Assembly: GCA_030704615.1 (NCBI GenBank)
Contig: CM060733.1
Coordinates: 4,712,001-4,776,000 of the forward strand
Source of the DNA: Takakia lepidozioides
Taxonomy: Eukaryota > Streptophyta > Takakiopsida > Takakiales > Takakiaceae
DNA length: 64,000 nt
Direction of reading: 5' to 3'
Shown here: piece by piece, positions 24,626 through 37,165 of the stretch
Numbering within the stretch: the stretch's first letter is position 1
How the letters are laid out: each line of letters begins with the position of its first letter
The notes under the pieces: generated by a model
The model's input: only the letters and a program-made list of their open reading frames with translations
Databases searched by the model: none
Told to the model about the DNA's origin: nothing
Translations under genes and position numbers: made by a program

Positions 24626-27354
24626 TCACCAGTAATCCCCACAAGAGCAAACCCCATCTTGGAAGTGGTGGAAAAAGCTGGCATCACGTACAACAATTGC
24701 TCGCTCAGCAATCTTCGAGATGAACTTGGTAGCGTGTGGCAGTCACCACACACTCGTAGATTCTTGACAACGTGTATAGGTGTCCTAGGGGGTGTCCTCA
24801 TGAGCCCAAAAGCAATGGCCAGCTTCTCACTGTGGTGCAAAGAGAAACTTCCTTTTGCTCCTCCTCCACATCATGCAATACAAAGCTTGTGTCGGGCACA
24901 TACCCAGCGACATCATCTGTCCAGACAATATTTCTAGCCCAGCATGGATTTCTTTGATTTGTGGATGCACCTTGTCTCCTACAAGGAATGTGTGTACCTT
25001 GTTGTCAAACTCTATCATCAAACATATGTCGCGCATCCTTTATGCTCCCACATTTGGCATACATGTTGACAAGGGTATTCTGCAGATTACATATGGTGCA
25101 ATTCCAGATCTGATAATGTCAGTATGAACTTCTTTGCCCTTCTCAAAGGCTGCAAGGCTGGCACATGTATTGAGAACCCCAATGAATGTGATCTCGTCAG
25201 GCATCAGCCCTTGCCTCAACATTTTCTCATATAGTTCTAATGCCTCCCTACCACACCCATGTTGAGCGTACCCTGCTAATATGGCGTTCCACCATATTGT
25301 CAAACACTCGACATGAATCCTTCATGCTCCCACACTTGGCATACATGTCCACAAGGGTATTCTCCAGAATTACATATGGTACAATTCCTGCTTTCAGGAT
25401 GTCTGTGTGTACCTCTTTGCCCTTCTCCAGTGCACCTATGCTGGCACATGCGTTGAGAACACTAATAAATGTGACCTGGTCGGGTTTCACTCCTTTCTGT
25501 ACCATATGCTCATACATCTCCAAAGCCTCCTTACCACTTCCATGTTGAACATATCCTGCAATCATCGCACTCCATGAGACCATATCTTGTTTGGACATGT
25601 TGGCAAACACTTGACGTGCATCCTCCATGCTCCCACATTTTGCATACATGTCCACCAGGGCAGTCTCCAAGTTCAAATATGACACAACTCCAGATTTCAT
25701 GATGTCAGCATGGACCTCTCTGCCCTTCTCAAGGGCTGCCAGGCTGGTACATGCATTGAGAACACATATGAATGTGACCTTGTTGGGTTTCACTCCTTCC
25801 TGTGTCATTTGCTCATACATATTCAAAGCCTCCCTACCACATCCGTGCTGAGCATATCTGGCAATCATTGCACTCCATGAGACCACATCTCGCTGAGCCA
25901 TATTGTCAAACACTCGATGCGCATCCATCATACTCCCGCATTTGGCATACAGGTCAACAAGGGTATTCTCCAAATGTATATATGATGCAATTTCCAATTT
26001 TAATTATGTCAGCATGGATCATTTGCCCTTTTCCAGGGCTGCCAGGCTGGCACACGCATGGAGTACACAAATGAACGTGACCTTGTTGGGCGTCACCCCT
26101 TCCCGTGTCATTTGCTCGTAGATATCCAAAGACTCCCTAGCAGACCCACACTGAGCATATCCTGCAATCATTGCATTCCATGAGACCACATCTTGTTGAG
26201 CCATATTGTTGAACTTGACACGCATCCTTCATGCTACCGCATTTGGCATACATGTCGACAAGGGCAGAATGACATCTTGCATAATTCCAGCTTTCATGAC
26301 ATCAGCGTGGACCTCTTTGCCCTTTTCCAGGACTGCCAGACTGGCACACACATTCAGCACCCAAAATGAATGTGACCCGGTTGGGCATAACCCCTTCCCG
26401 TTGCATTTTTTCATATATCTTCAAGGCCTCCATAGTGTACCCTTGCTTGCCATACCTTGCTATCATTATATTCCACGTAAACATATCCCGTTCAGGCATT
26501 TTGTCAAACACTTGCCATGCATCAGCCACACGCCCGCACTTGGCATACATATTTACAACCGTGTTGAGGAGAAAGATGTTTGGCTTGAATCCACTTTGGA
26601 TGATGTGGGCATACACCTGCTTTCCCTCTGCTAGACCTTTCATTTTGATGCACTCCTGCAAGGCACAGACATAAGTATTGGAGTCTGCCTGACTGCCTTG
26701 TTGGTTCAAAATGTGAAGTGCTTTACATAGAGTCCTTACATGCCCACAAGTGCCAGAGGACTTCTTGTTGATCCCTGGTGTTGGCATTTGCACATGATAC
26801 TCAAACTCACCCACCAGTGTTTGACAAGACTCTGTCCTTCGACCATAATCCCGAAACCCAATGGATTCTGCTGGACCTTGTGTTGTGACAGCTAGTTCTG
26901 CTTTAACCAAGGGGGGTTACACCAAGCCTCAGTCCAGAAGGCCTCCTTCGTGCACTTATGTCTGAAGTCTGATGATCTTAGACTTTTCTGTGGTTTCCAG
27001 TGGGCAGCTGAGAAGCCATACCTTCTTATACCATAGCCTTCCATAGACCACCCTCTACACACCAAAGCTCCAAGCATCTTCCAAATAGCAGGGCATAACC
27101 TTGAATAGAGATACCAGAAAACTGACAAGATAGTGAGCTTCATTTGGCGAGAATTATCGTCCATATCACCATTGGCAATCACAATGCAGTCCACAAAACA
27201 TAAGTATTCCAGCTTCAGTCCTCCTGGACAAACTGTTTCGCATCCTCAAAGAAGATCGCCTCACCTTATCAAATCTGTTGTCCCACCAGAGTAAAGGATG
27301 GGAGAAGAATTTCTCCCAGAGCAGTTCTATGCTCATTACTTGACCTGCATGCAA
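24626..27354 (-). pseudogene. PPR-DYW pseudogene, many frameshifts
   Basis: Third minus-strand paralogue. The 5' end at about 27354 has the same splice-acceptor context as the neighbour ('tgtttgcatgcag') and a related first sequence. The body runs through a pre-repeat region (26302-26910), PLS triplets (best frame 25248-25997, with 'LVDMYAKCGSMEDARQVFAN'), and ends in a DYW region finishing at 24626. Damage includes frame changes near 26300, 26225, 26000, 25300 and 25080, a direct fusion of repeats to the DYW linker near 25015, and a one-base loss after 'CGDCHT' near 24735 that shifts the last 35 residues. The terminal GDYW codons are still present in the other frame. The fusion resembles that in the 19-20.7 kb copy. 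Confidence 0.8.
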
Positions 27355-27841
27355 ACAGCACTAAAACCTACATCTTTAGTAGCTCGGGGAATGCTTGTAT
27401 AGGCTTCCCATAATCTTTCCCAGCCCATTCCCAAGCACCGTGTGATGGGCAAAGAACTTATAGTCCACGAATCACATTCTGTGTTGGATTGGGACTAATG
27501 AAACAGCGCTGCAATCGACTGTGTTTTCTAGCATGATGTCTACCAGCCCTTGGATCACGACTCAATTTACCGTGACCGTTCTGACGTTGAATGCGGTCTG
27601 GGCTGAGTTTCCGTACCTTGGTGGATAGAAACCCCACTGATGACTTTGGAGGATGGATAACCCGCTGGGACTGTGTAGGAGTACGTGGGATCGCGCTGAA
27701 GAAAACTTTCTTTTGCCCTTATCCATCCCTTGGTGCGACTGGCAATTGTTCTGCATTGCTCCACACCAAAGAAATTTGTGTCACATCTGTGGTTTCGCAT
27801 TACCGTCCATGTGATGAACTCAACTAATTTGCTCAGACATA
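27355..27841. other. 5' flank of PPR copy and LINE boundary
   Basis: Positions 27355-27510 are alignable by eye with the flank of the other PPR gene at 22866-23080 ('gcaaacagcacta', 'ggattggga'). The duplicated segment therefore included non-coding upstream DNA. The rest, to 27841, reads partly like a degraded LINE endonuclease start on the plus strand, with stops. I see no counterpart of the leader exon at 23253-23472 here. Confidence 0.45.
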
Positions 27842-28687
27842 TTGTGGGGATTTCCGTGGGTCATCTGCAAGTACTATTATCACCTAGTCTCACGGGTACT
27901 GCCAAAGAACAGGGTATCCTACAGGGGTAAGCCTTGTAAAACTCTCTCTCTCTCTCTCTCTCTCAATTGTGAAATTATCAACAAGGGTTTGAAGTACGAG
28001 CATAGTATCTGGCTAAAACTGAATTTGAAGGGCGGCATGAGTACAAAGGACCTCTTTGTTGGTTGTGTTTACATGCCCACAGAGGGGACCCTTAGTGCTG
28101 ACGCAGACAAGGCCTTCGAAGATGTAAAGCTGGACTGTGCTTCGTTCCTTGCCGAAGGTCAGGTGGTACTATTGGGGGACTTCAATGCCCGGGTGGGCAA
28201 AGGGATCCATCAGGACGATATCATTGGACCTTTTGGTGAGGACGAGCTGAATTCTAATGGCAGACGTTTAATTAACTGTCTAGAAGAGCTTCAGCTTCTG
28301 ACCTTGAATAACAGGACAAGAGGTGACCAAGTGCAGTGGACTCGTGAGAAACCCCAAACGGGGGAACGTTCCATTGTGGACTATATCATAATGGACATAA
28401 TTTTGTTCCCCCAGTGTGCCAATGTGTTGATCGACAGAACTGATATTGGTACCTCTGACCACTTCCTGGTTTGGACTGAGATCAAAAGGTGTTTTCCCAC
28501 CACCAAGAGATCTGTGAAAAGTTCGATTCGGAAGTGGCGCATAGAAAAATTCCACAATGAGGAGGTCAAGGCTGAGTACGTCCAGGCCTTGCAAGAGGCT
28601 CTCCCTCATTTTGTCCAATCGCTCCAAGAACTTCAGTCACGCTCGGTTAACGCAAGAAATGAAGTCGAAAGAGCAGTGGACTCGTAG
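27842..28687 (+). mobile_element. LINE endonuclease fragment (copy 1)
   Basis: The frame encodes the apurinic-endonuclease-like (EEP) domain of a non-LTR retrotransposon. Motifs in order: 'LFVGCVYMP', 'VVLLGDFNARVG' (catalytic GDFN), 'SIVDYII' and 'TSDHFLVW' (SDH, with the catalytic His). It continues into a basic linker 'SIRKWRIEKFHNEEVKAEY' and ends at a stop after 'ARNEVERAVDS'. The last ~55 codons before 'QSRSV' are nearly identical to the start of the LINE at 47193-49830. The two copies therefore belong to one family and preserve complementary halves. A (CT)n run at 27942-27964 lies at the start of the frame. No reverse transcriptase follows here. Confidence 0.85.
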
Positions 28688-29128
28688 ATAACATTTGGAT
28701 TTAATTAGTTAGTATTCCTCATCACTTTGATAAGTTCGGATAAATTTTACATGGACCCGAGTTACGGGTTTCATCCTGAGTTTGAGTTAATCCGTAAAGT
28801 GCAGAAAACTGAGCACGAAGTCAGAAAAGAGGGCACCAAATCATAAACTGGGGATGAGGGCAACCGCTGCCATGGCGCGAGCTAGTGAGCTCTGACCGCC
28901 CCCGCCTCGACGACTAACAAAACTCGGCACCGAACTCCTTTCACCCCATTTTCCTAGTCCTGGCAGTTTGGTCCCGTGTTTTTTTCTAGTCGTACCGCTT
29001 GATCCTGAGTTTCGAGTTTCATACCGAGTTTTGGCCAAACTCAGGGTTCTCATGCCGAGTTTGGGACCCTTTGGGACACTTTACGGATAACTCTAGTGCA
29101 TTGCTCGAGTTTGTCTCTTTCATTCAAG
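28688..29128. other. Spacer upstream of GST gene
   Basis: No coding signal. Several variants of 'ctgagttt/ccgagttt' recur between 28740 and 29060, suggesting a degenerate short repeat. The promoter of the GST gene should lie here, but I do not see a confident TATA box. Confidence 0.4.
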
Positions 29129-30312
29129 ATGTCTCTCAAGCTCTTCGGCATGCCCGGTTCCACTTGCACTAGTCGGGTGTTGACAACTCTGTATGAGAAG
29201 AATGTGAGTGACTTCGTCATTGAACGAGTGAATTTAGCGACAGGAGAGCAGAAGAAGCCGGAGTTCCTGAAGCTTCAGGTGCGAGGTTGTATGCTTTGAA
29301 CATTCAGTGCAGAATGATCCTTGAGTTCCGTCTCTGCTCTGAATTCTCTGTTCGTCGATTCCATCGATTTGTATCCTATCAGATTCTGTTCAGCATTAGC
29401 TCCCTGAAGCTGTCCAAAGATCGTAGATCGCTTATGGTTTGAAAGTACGCACGGTTTTTGAGGCTCCTGCTTGTGTAGCTCGTCTCGTTAGTTTGAACAC
29501 TCCAGCGGTCCACACCTCCATTGTCGTTTCTAGGAGCTCTAATGGTACATACAGGGCTTTCAGACAGGCCCATCAAGTCACTAACCTACGAGCTGTCTTT
29601 CATGCAGCCTTTCGGAGTAATTCCAGTCCTGCAAGATGAGGATTTGACAATCTTTGGTGAGACCAGCAACCTAGCCTTGAGCTCAATGTTGTTGTTAGGT
29701 TGCGATGAATTCCTTTAGACGCCAATGCAGGATCGTCTCTAGTTTGAACAAGGAGCATTCACCGGGCAATGCAGACGGAATATTCTGTCAGAATGTTGAT
29801 TGTTAGGGAGTTGTGATATTATCAGGGTTTAACCTTTGAACTATGTGGAATTGTTTGCAGAATCTCGTGCTATTGCCAGATACGTTGCTGAAAAGTACTC
29901 AGACCAGGGCACACCTTTGCTCGGTAAATATCTCAAAGAGAAGGCTCGAGTTGAGGAGTGGATAGAGGTCGATTCCCAGAATTACAACCCTCTTATCTCA
30001 TCCATAGTCTTCGACTGTGTGTTTGGCCCAATGAGAGGATTGCCAACTGACGAGAAAGCTGTGGAGGCAAACTTGGAGAAATTGGGAAAAGTATTGGATA
30101 TATACGAAGCACACTTGGCTCAGAACAAGTATCTGGCAGGAGATTTTTTCAGCCTGGCAGACGTTTCTCACATTCCCTACACAAACCATCTCATAAATGT
30201 GGCTAAGAAAGGTGATGTGATTACCTCCAGGAAGCATGTGAATGCATGGTGGGAAGACATCTCCGCCCGTCCATCCTGGAAGAAGGTACTTGATGGGGCA
30301 GCCAAGAAGTAG
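29129..30312 (+). CDS. Phi-class glutathione S-transferase
   Basis: Cytosolic enzyme that joins glutathione to electrophilic substrates. Phi-class members act in detoxification and stress response. Three exons, 29129-29278, 29608-29656 and 29861-30312, give 216 residues, the usual length. Junctions have GT/AG borders and agreeing phases (0, then 1). The N-terminal thioredoxin-like domain begins 'MSLKLFGMPGSTCTSRVL', with the active-site Ser of phi GSTs at about residue 11. It then has 'PFGVIPVLQDEDLTIF' (the cis-Pro of the glutathione site) and 'ESRAIARYVAEKY'. The C-terminal helical domain contains 'FSLADVSHIPYTNHL', the conserved N-capping region, and ends 'ARPSWKKVL'. The intron positions (after PEFLxLQ and at E-S-R-A) are those typical of plant phi GSTs. 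It appears intact. Confidence 0.93.
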
Positions 30313-32060
30313 GTAGATCAACTTTGCTAGTCACAATCTTTTGTAGTGACGCACAGACATTTTCTCAGTTCTTAGGCTGATCATCCGGTTGGAGATAATG
30401 AGTGGTTTGACAGCAATCTGCTCATTTTATATTGCACAACTCATCCTCTGAAACACCAGTGCTCAGAACAGATCTTATATGGCATCCACTGCCATATCAA
30501 CAACAGTCTTGCAATAAGTAGATCAAATTGAGAGGTGTTAGTCACATTCTTCTCTAGTTGATGTTCACGCATTTTCTCTTCACTCGTGCTGCGCATCTAT
30601 TTTTGCAATAATGATCCAGGGGGTCATCAATCTGCCACCATTTCTTATATTGAATGACTCTGTACCATTCTAGTATCTTAAGAGAGGCATATGCATGAAG
30701 AATGGATTCAGCAGTCAAACACACCATGAGTCAGAGTCTCCCTCTTCCACAATGTCTTCCAAGTGTTTTAGGAGGGGTTCAATCAGAAGTCCAGTGAGAA
30801 ACCAAGAACAAACTCGAGAAGCAGCCTCCTACAATATGGGGAATCTATACAAACTAGGCCTCATCAGAACATGAACTTTAGTGCACTCATCTCACAAGTA
30901 CAACATCAACAATTATCGTAAATTCTATCCTCTTGAGTTGCAGCCAAGCAAGGACTAATAAGTTACAAATGACTATGTTTACTCTGAGGTGGGAAGACTT
31001 TCTAGCTAGCTAACATATCATCAGCACAATTTCACTCGTCTTTACATTTATACAGGGAGAATTGGTCATGGCTACGGCATCCCTAAATTACAAGATTGGC
31101 AAGTGCTTTGTAAACTGAGTTTTTTTGCAACATTTGATGCTCGTGCTGTGCAGTGTGTAATCTTCTTTATTGTGCATTGACTCAAGCCACAGTTCACTTT
31201 CCACAGGAGGAGTAAATTTATCAGGACATTGCTTCAAGTAACTTTGTACAAAGCCATGTGCAGTTCCACATTTGTGCATCTGCAAAATAACTTAATCAAA
31301 TACAATTGGTAAAGTGCTTCCTCAAATGCGTACTCAACTGCCAGAGAACACACTGCGGCACATGGATGTGATATCATGGATACAACCCTTGTCATGGCCA
31401 AGTCATGTCAACATGAGCGACACCTTGATAGATTAGAAGACTGAGCTGCCAACCTTGGCACCTACAAAATTGCTTTTACTCATTAGCTTAGAAAATAGGC
31501 GGTAAGTAGACACTTCTGACCCCAGACCACTTCTCAGCTGTTCCTTTTTCACTTGAACCCCTGGCAGGGTAGGTGGGGAGGAAATCATAGCCAAAAGGGA
31601 CTTAGTCAAGCCTTGCCCGAGAGAGATATGTTCATCGCGGATTAGGATTTCCACTCACCAGGGTCGGAAGCGCACTTTCGATATCGTTAATGAACTGCTC
31701 ACAGCAATCCACTAGAGACTCGACCTTGAGAGAAGGGAAGGACTTGTGCAGCCCAGTCCAGTTGACAGAGCAAGATGGCCATTCCCTTATGTGCCGTATG
31801 AGGAGAATCTCAAGGCCCCAGCCCTTTGATCTTATGCCAAACTGTGTTCCACAGTTTCACTATATATTGGGTCGTGGCTGGTTCACACCTGCTGGACGCG
31901 TGGAAACCTTCATATACTTCTGCATATATGCTCACCTCAAGTGTGATGAAAGAGTCCAGGGGTCCCACCGCATATATCGCATCTTTGAGGGATATAATGC
32001 TTTTTGAGTTGCTCCACTGCGGTATACGTGACATGGTGAATTCCTCAAGAAGTGAATGGA
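30313..32060. other. Intergenic DNA between GST and LysM-M23 genes
   Basis: The two genes converge, so this holds both 3' flanks. A minus-strand frame at 31433-31654 is open but shows no motif. No RNA gene, repeat with defined ends, or further exon was recognised. Confidence 0.45.
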
Positions 32061-35000
32061 TCAAATTGGAGGTAGATGCACCAAAGGATCAACTGTTTTA
32101 CCATCCTTATGAATTTCAAAGTGAAGGTGGGGGCCTGTTGAGTGCCCAGTATTACCGGAGAGAGCAATAACATGTCCTTTCCGTACAAATTGGCCAGGCT
32201 GTACATGTAAGTCGTCACAATGGGCATAAAGTGTAACATAACCATTGCCATGGTCCATACACACAGTCTTTCCATATCCACCCTTCCACCCTGACCATGT
32301 CACCTGTGTAAAGCATTAGATTGGGATGTTGGTTAGTAAGAATGCGAGACAGAATGGATGTAAAAATGAACTGAAAACTTATACAATGTCCACAGGAACC
32401 CCCGAGAGTTTATCAAGTCAAGAGCTTATAAGGCAGTAGTGCGGAACAAAATTGACAGGGAAAAAGTGGTTCATAACATCCACTGCATATCCAGAGGAAC
32501 ACATGCCTTTGGTGCGCTAGTATCTGACATCCTCAGCTCTTTCATTGGATGAGGACCTTCTTGCTTGTAAGACCTCTGATTTCATGGGGGCATGTTCAGA
32601 CTTTTGGTTTGGACGTTCTTCAAATTTGATGCAGAAACGGGGCTAAGCGTCTATAAGAGCTTTGGGCCTGTGGTGTCTTTTGTTGCTTGTGAGGCTTCTG
32701 GTCCTTCGTGGCTTTTTATTGGCTTTGCTGAATGTGTTACATGTGTTGATCCCCTTTCATCTTGAATAAACAAATAAATAAAATAGGGAAACAAAAGAAG
32801 ACAGAACACAAGGAAGAGCATTTGTTCCATGGCCAGGAGTCCCAAAGATCCTAGGGGACCAAAAGAAAGTTCAAGTGAGATTTCAACAACCAAAGTAGGA
32901 CTGGACCCTGATTTGCTTAGTAGAGTTCACAGACTGAGCTTGCCATGGGCCTGCACCAATTGGACCCAGCAGGAGGGGCAGAAGCAGGGAATGAGAAGAG
33001 TCCCCATTGTCCAAAACATCCATAAGAAGAGAAAGGAAGAGGGGAACTCACTTTACCACTTGTTGCTGCAACTACTGCAGTCCCACGTTCAACAGCAATG
33101 TCAATGCCATTGTGAAAGTACCACCGCCCATCTGCATTCCACCACAGCAAAACTCAAGGTTTCTTCATCTTCTGAATGAACCAATCTTAGTACCGAGCGG
33201 CCTTCATCCACTAATAGACAAGGGCTCATGGACACTGGCAGTTTTCCGGCACAGGCATTTGCCACTCAGGAATCACCGCCAGTTCTACTGTTGCCCACAC
33301 CTGCAACCACTAGCCCAGTCACTACTGAACTAAGAGCTGGTTCCTGGGTTGAAATCCACAAAGGCATATGCGTGGACACCACACTCTGCAATGTCCACAG
33401 CCAGGATCTGGGTGCTGCAAACACCTCAAAAGATGGAGTACTAAACAGTCTCCAAATGCTTTCGGGAAGAATAAAGTAAGCACAATGAGATAGTCATACT
33501 AGGTGTAGCCCTAAAAATGAACACAGTCCAAATTAGGCTCGGTCCTTACAGGCCAAATTAGGCACTGTTAAGCAAGATCCAGCAGCCTTTATTTTCTTCA
33601 TTTGTTTGGCATAACAGTTGGACTGGGATGGGTCTCCAATGACAACTCCTATAGCATTTTGAATCGAACTCTTCATGAGATGAGTCCATTTATGAACACA
33701 TGATCCACTCAAACAACGCACACCGAAAGGACATGCAGGTAGCATATTTGTTGTGGTTTACATGAAAGGAACGTTTGATTGGTCAGCATCCCTCTACTTA
33801 CACCTAACAGGCTTTGCCCAGGGTTGACAAAGTCATTTGTACACTTTGCAGCTACAGCGTTCAGATCTAAAACTTACCTTTCCAGCCATAGAAGGAGCTA
33901 AGCCAACCACCTTGGACAGGAAGGCCAAAAGGCTCTGGCCGCCACTTGGGCAAAAGTGCCAACACGATCTTGTTCCCTGCCAGTGGTCTCAAGGCCGGAA
34001 CAGTTGCTAGATTTTCTGGTCTTAGTAAATATGGCAGGGGAGGCATCTGGGACACCGTCGCATAAGCGCTTCTTCGGGGTGTTGGAATGATGAGCTCTTG
34101 TCCCAAGTAGAGATGACTTGAGCCCTGCCAGCATTCCACACGTGAGACTTCAAATCAGATGATACAGCTATCAGTAAATCACATTGCATGCACAATCAAA
34201 CAAAGCCCTCTCTTCCCCCCTTCTGTTTGGGTTAATAGCAGAAATGCAACACACTCTGTGTGATCCTCCCTTCTCTCCGGTAGATTCCTACCTTGTCACA
34301 GATAAAAGGACATGCAAGCTGACAGTCCAAATAAACAAGATGGCCTTGTGGAGTTACGTTTATTCTGGATGTGATGTTGTTGAGATGCATGCTACTATAT
34401 GGACTTTGCCTGGTTCAGGCAGTCAATCAGTAGGACTCATATTCAGCTGACCAAAGTCGTCCACTAGTGGATTTAGAATACTGACCTGTGTATGAGGTAA
34501 ATAGCCAATATTTGCACAAAGGACTGTTAATGCAAACCCAATGCCCAGGTTACCTATAAAGCCAAACTCCGACTAATGGGTAAGCTACATAGCCTTGGGA
34601 GTACACATACAGGCCTAGCATTGCAAGAGGGAAAAGGTGAGAGACCTGAGGTAAACTGTTGCATTTGCGTATGTCATCAATGCTCACATTGTAATCATCC
34701 GCCAGGCTCCACAGGGAATCACCCCAGTTGGCTATGACGCGCTTCTCCTTCTGCTTGCGGTCCCCTGTCATCACATGCGAGGGATCTGTTCATGTCTGTA
34801 TGGACTTTTGACTTACGACATCAATTACGGTGGCCATTGTAAAGTGTTATCCTTTTCTTCACCCTCCCTCTTTTCTCTCTCACCGTTAGCTTTTAGGATC
34901 CAAAATGTGTGGCAGCTCACCTCCATTCAGCCATCTTTGGGTTTTTTTGGGCGAAGTTTGGTTTCCTGCTCTATTTTGTCCGATGGGCTTTCAGCCCAGA

Positions 35001-36148
35001 CAGGAAAAGTTAAAGCTGCATGTGATAAAACAAATGACTCGCAAAACAATCCTAATTCACTACAAGTCTCGTTTCAATTGAAGATAAACATTGTACAAGG
35101 TGGGTAGGTGACCATGTAGGGAATGGCCGACCGACCTAAGACTTCTGGCTAATGCACCTAACTACACCAAGAGCACCAGCAAGTGTCAAGAGGCACAGAG
35201 GCGATTAAGGGAGGAAGTTAAGACTCACAGAAATACTTGCGCTTGGAAATAGTGAGTCCTTTTCTTGGTATAAGCAAGGCTTGTCCAGGCTGCCATTACA
35301 CCATCTTCTTTCATTAATGCGATTTCCTCCATGTATCTGAATTTGTGCATACCCTCTATGCCTAATCACACTCATCCTGAGGCTCCACTCTTAAACACAG
35401 CTACAAAATTTTCCGTACAAAAACATGGGCGCCCAGATTTCATCCATGTGTGTACCGTCAGCTGCACAAGTAAAGGATCGCATCACGCAATCTAACGTAG
35501 ATTCTTCAGTCTATGTGAAGGGACCTATCAGACAGGGGATTTGAGGATCCCTCACAACGGTTGTAAGTTTTGCAACTTCATCATCTGCACCACCATGGTC
35601 ATGTGCAGTACATTTCTGCCCAATGCGAAAATTCAAAGCAAGTTGGTTGTTATTATTGCACGCTCGAGTAATAACGACCATCAGGCTCCTGATTTCGAAC
35701 TTCTTCCAGTGCGTCTCTTTCTCTAAGGAACGCTTAGCTGCTATCACCATAGTGCTGATCACTGCATGCCCCACCCACATATACCGGCAGAGAGGCCAGA
35801 CAGTGAAAAGATAATGCATACCTTAAGACTCTCAATGTTCGCAATGTTGTTGACACGCTGCAGGACATCAATCGGGATTCCCACTAATCTGGAAATTTCC
35901 GACAAGCAGTCTCCATGCCGAACCACCAGGGTCGAGAACTCGGTAGCCTCGTGGCGATCCCGCTTCTTCCCCCCTTTTACTCTCTTACTGATTGCAAGTG
36001 ACAGGGTTGACTGACTCCCACATGCCCAAGATTGCAGAACTTGAACTAGCACTCCAATCTTGCTTCCTGCCTCCATAACAGGCTGCGAGCCTCCCATCTC
36101 CGCCCTCTCGCTGTGATCTATAAGCTTCTCCGTCATCCATGCCGTCAT
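32061..36148 (-). CDS. LysM-M23 peptidase, six exons, peptidoglycan hydrolase type
   Basis: Predicted 358-residue zinc endopeptidase of the lysostaphin (M23) family with two LysM glycan-binding domains. Exons on the minus strand: 36148-35822, 35289-35229, 34764-34646, 34124-33878, 33131-33052 and 32303-32061. All borders are GT/AG and the phases (0,1,0,1,0) agree. The first ~75 residues are Ser/Lys/Arg-rich and could be a targeting leader. LysM 1 begins 'STLVVRHGDCLSEISRL' and closes with 'PGQALLIP' in exon 2. LysM 2 begins 'RVIANWGDSLWSLA' and closes with 'LGQELIIP' in exon 4. The M23 part has 'HNGIDIAV' (zinc ligands H and D), 'YAHCDDL' and 'GPHLHFEI' (HxH). All catalytic residues are present. 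Such enzymes cut peptide cross-links in peptidoglycan; in plants that keep plastid peptidoglycan this suggests a plastid wall role, which is inference. Confidence 0.88.
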
Positions 36149-37165
36149 CTCTGTAAGTACTCCGAGTTCCAACTATCTTCCCTTTTTAAGTCACCAGAAT
36201 GAAGGACTAGCGAAGCCTTCCAATGCGCCTGCAATGTCCTCCCGGCGCATGAGATCTCAACCAACCAATCAAATATCTCGCCGTAGGCACTGATCTATCA
36301 GACCAGTCTTCTTTCCGTTTACCACATGATATAGAGGCATACACGGCTTCGTGATGCGGCCCACTAGTTCTTGTCCACGAAAGAGCTGGCTAGAGATTTC
36401 TGCGTCCCGATTTAACTCTCCAATCTATGATCGACCCACACGCTGATGAGTATCTTCACCAGCCTCCAATTCCCACAAAGTAGATCCTCCACGCAGTAAC
36501 ATGATGTCCATTCTGTTAGACAGGAAAGCCAAAGAGCCGGTGAGGTACGATGGAGGCTTGATGTCCGCATCAAAGCCACTGAACCACGATCACGCCAGGT
36601 TCAGACAAGCCAAACTGAGAACATTTCGTGCCCCCGCCGCACGCAATTGTCCTCGCGACTAAGCCAGACGAGCGAGACTCCGCACTTCCAGTCAAGGAGA
36701 GATTGCAGATTAAAAAACTACCTCCCGCAGTCAAATGAAAGCAGCAATACGATCTCCTACTACCTACAACAACGAGAACGTTGACTATCACCGAAAAAAC
36801 AACCAGATGCAACCAGCACTATGTACCGTCTCCTCTCAGACTACCTCCGTGGTGGTGATAGAATCAAATGCAATCACAAGAAAGCAAATGAAAGCACCAC
36901 CATGCACCATTCTGACACTCCCTTCACGAAACAGAAACACCTAATGGCAGTTGATCAAAAGAAAGAAAGTATGTAAGAACGCGTGAACCAATGAAAGCAG
37001 CACTGCGGCTCTGCGATGGAAGGACAATGAATCATAAAAGCTGATCAACGCTCAGACATTGCCAGCTCTCAAGTGAGCGAGCACGACGCCCTATCACTGC
37101 CCCACACACACGCCCCGAAAGCCTGCACCCCGACAGACAGCCATCCATCAGACCCTCCACCACAA
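36149..37165. other. Upstream region of LysM-M23 gene
   Basis: No gene is supported. This should contain the promoter and any untranslated first exon of the minus-strand LysM-M23 gene. Overlapping small frames on both strands have no motif. Confidence 0.4.

Noticed and set aside
27942-27964. (CT)n as a coding Leu-Ser repeat at the start of the LINE frame
   Set aside because: The tract is a simple repeat, and the frame around it before 'KYEHSIWLKL' does not match the endonuclease fold.
32061-33131. Bacterial contamination explaining the M23 peptidase
   Set aside because: Six exons with GT/AG borders and consistent phases, in the same contig as plant genes, rule this out.
32829-33333. Plus-strand frames overlapping the LysM-M23 exons
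   Set aside because: They lie antisense to introns and exon 5 and show no domain. The minus-strand model with matching phases explains the region.
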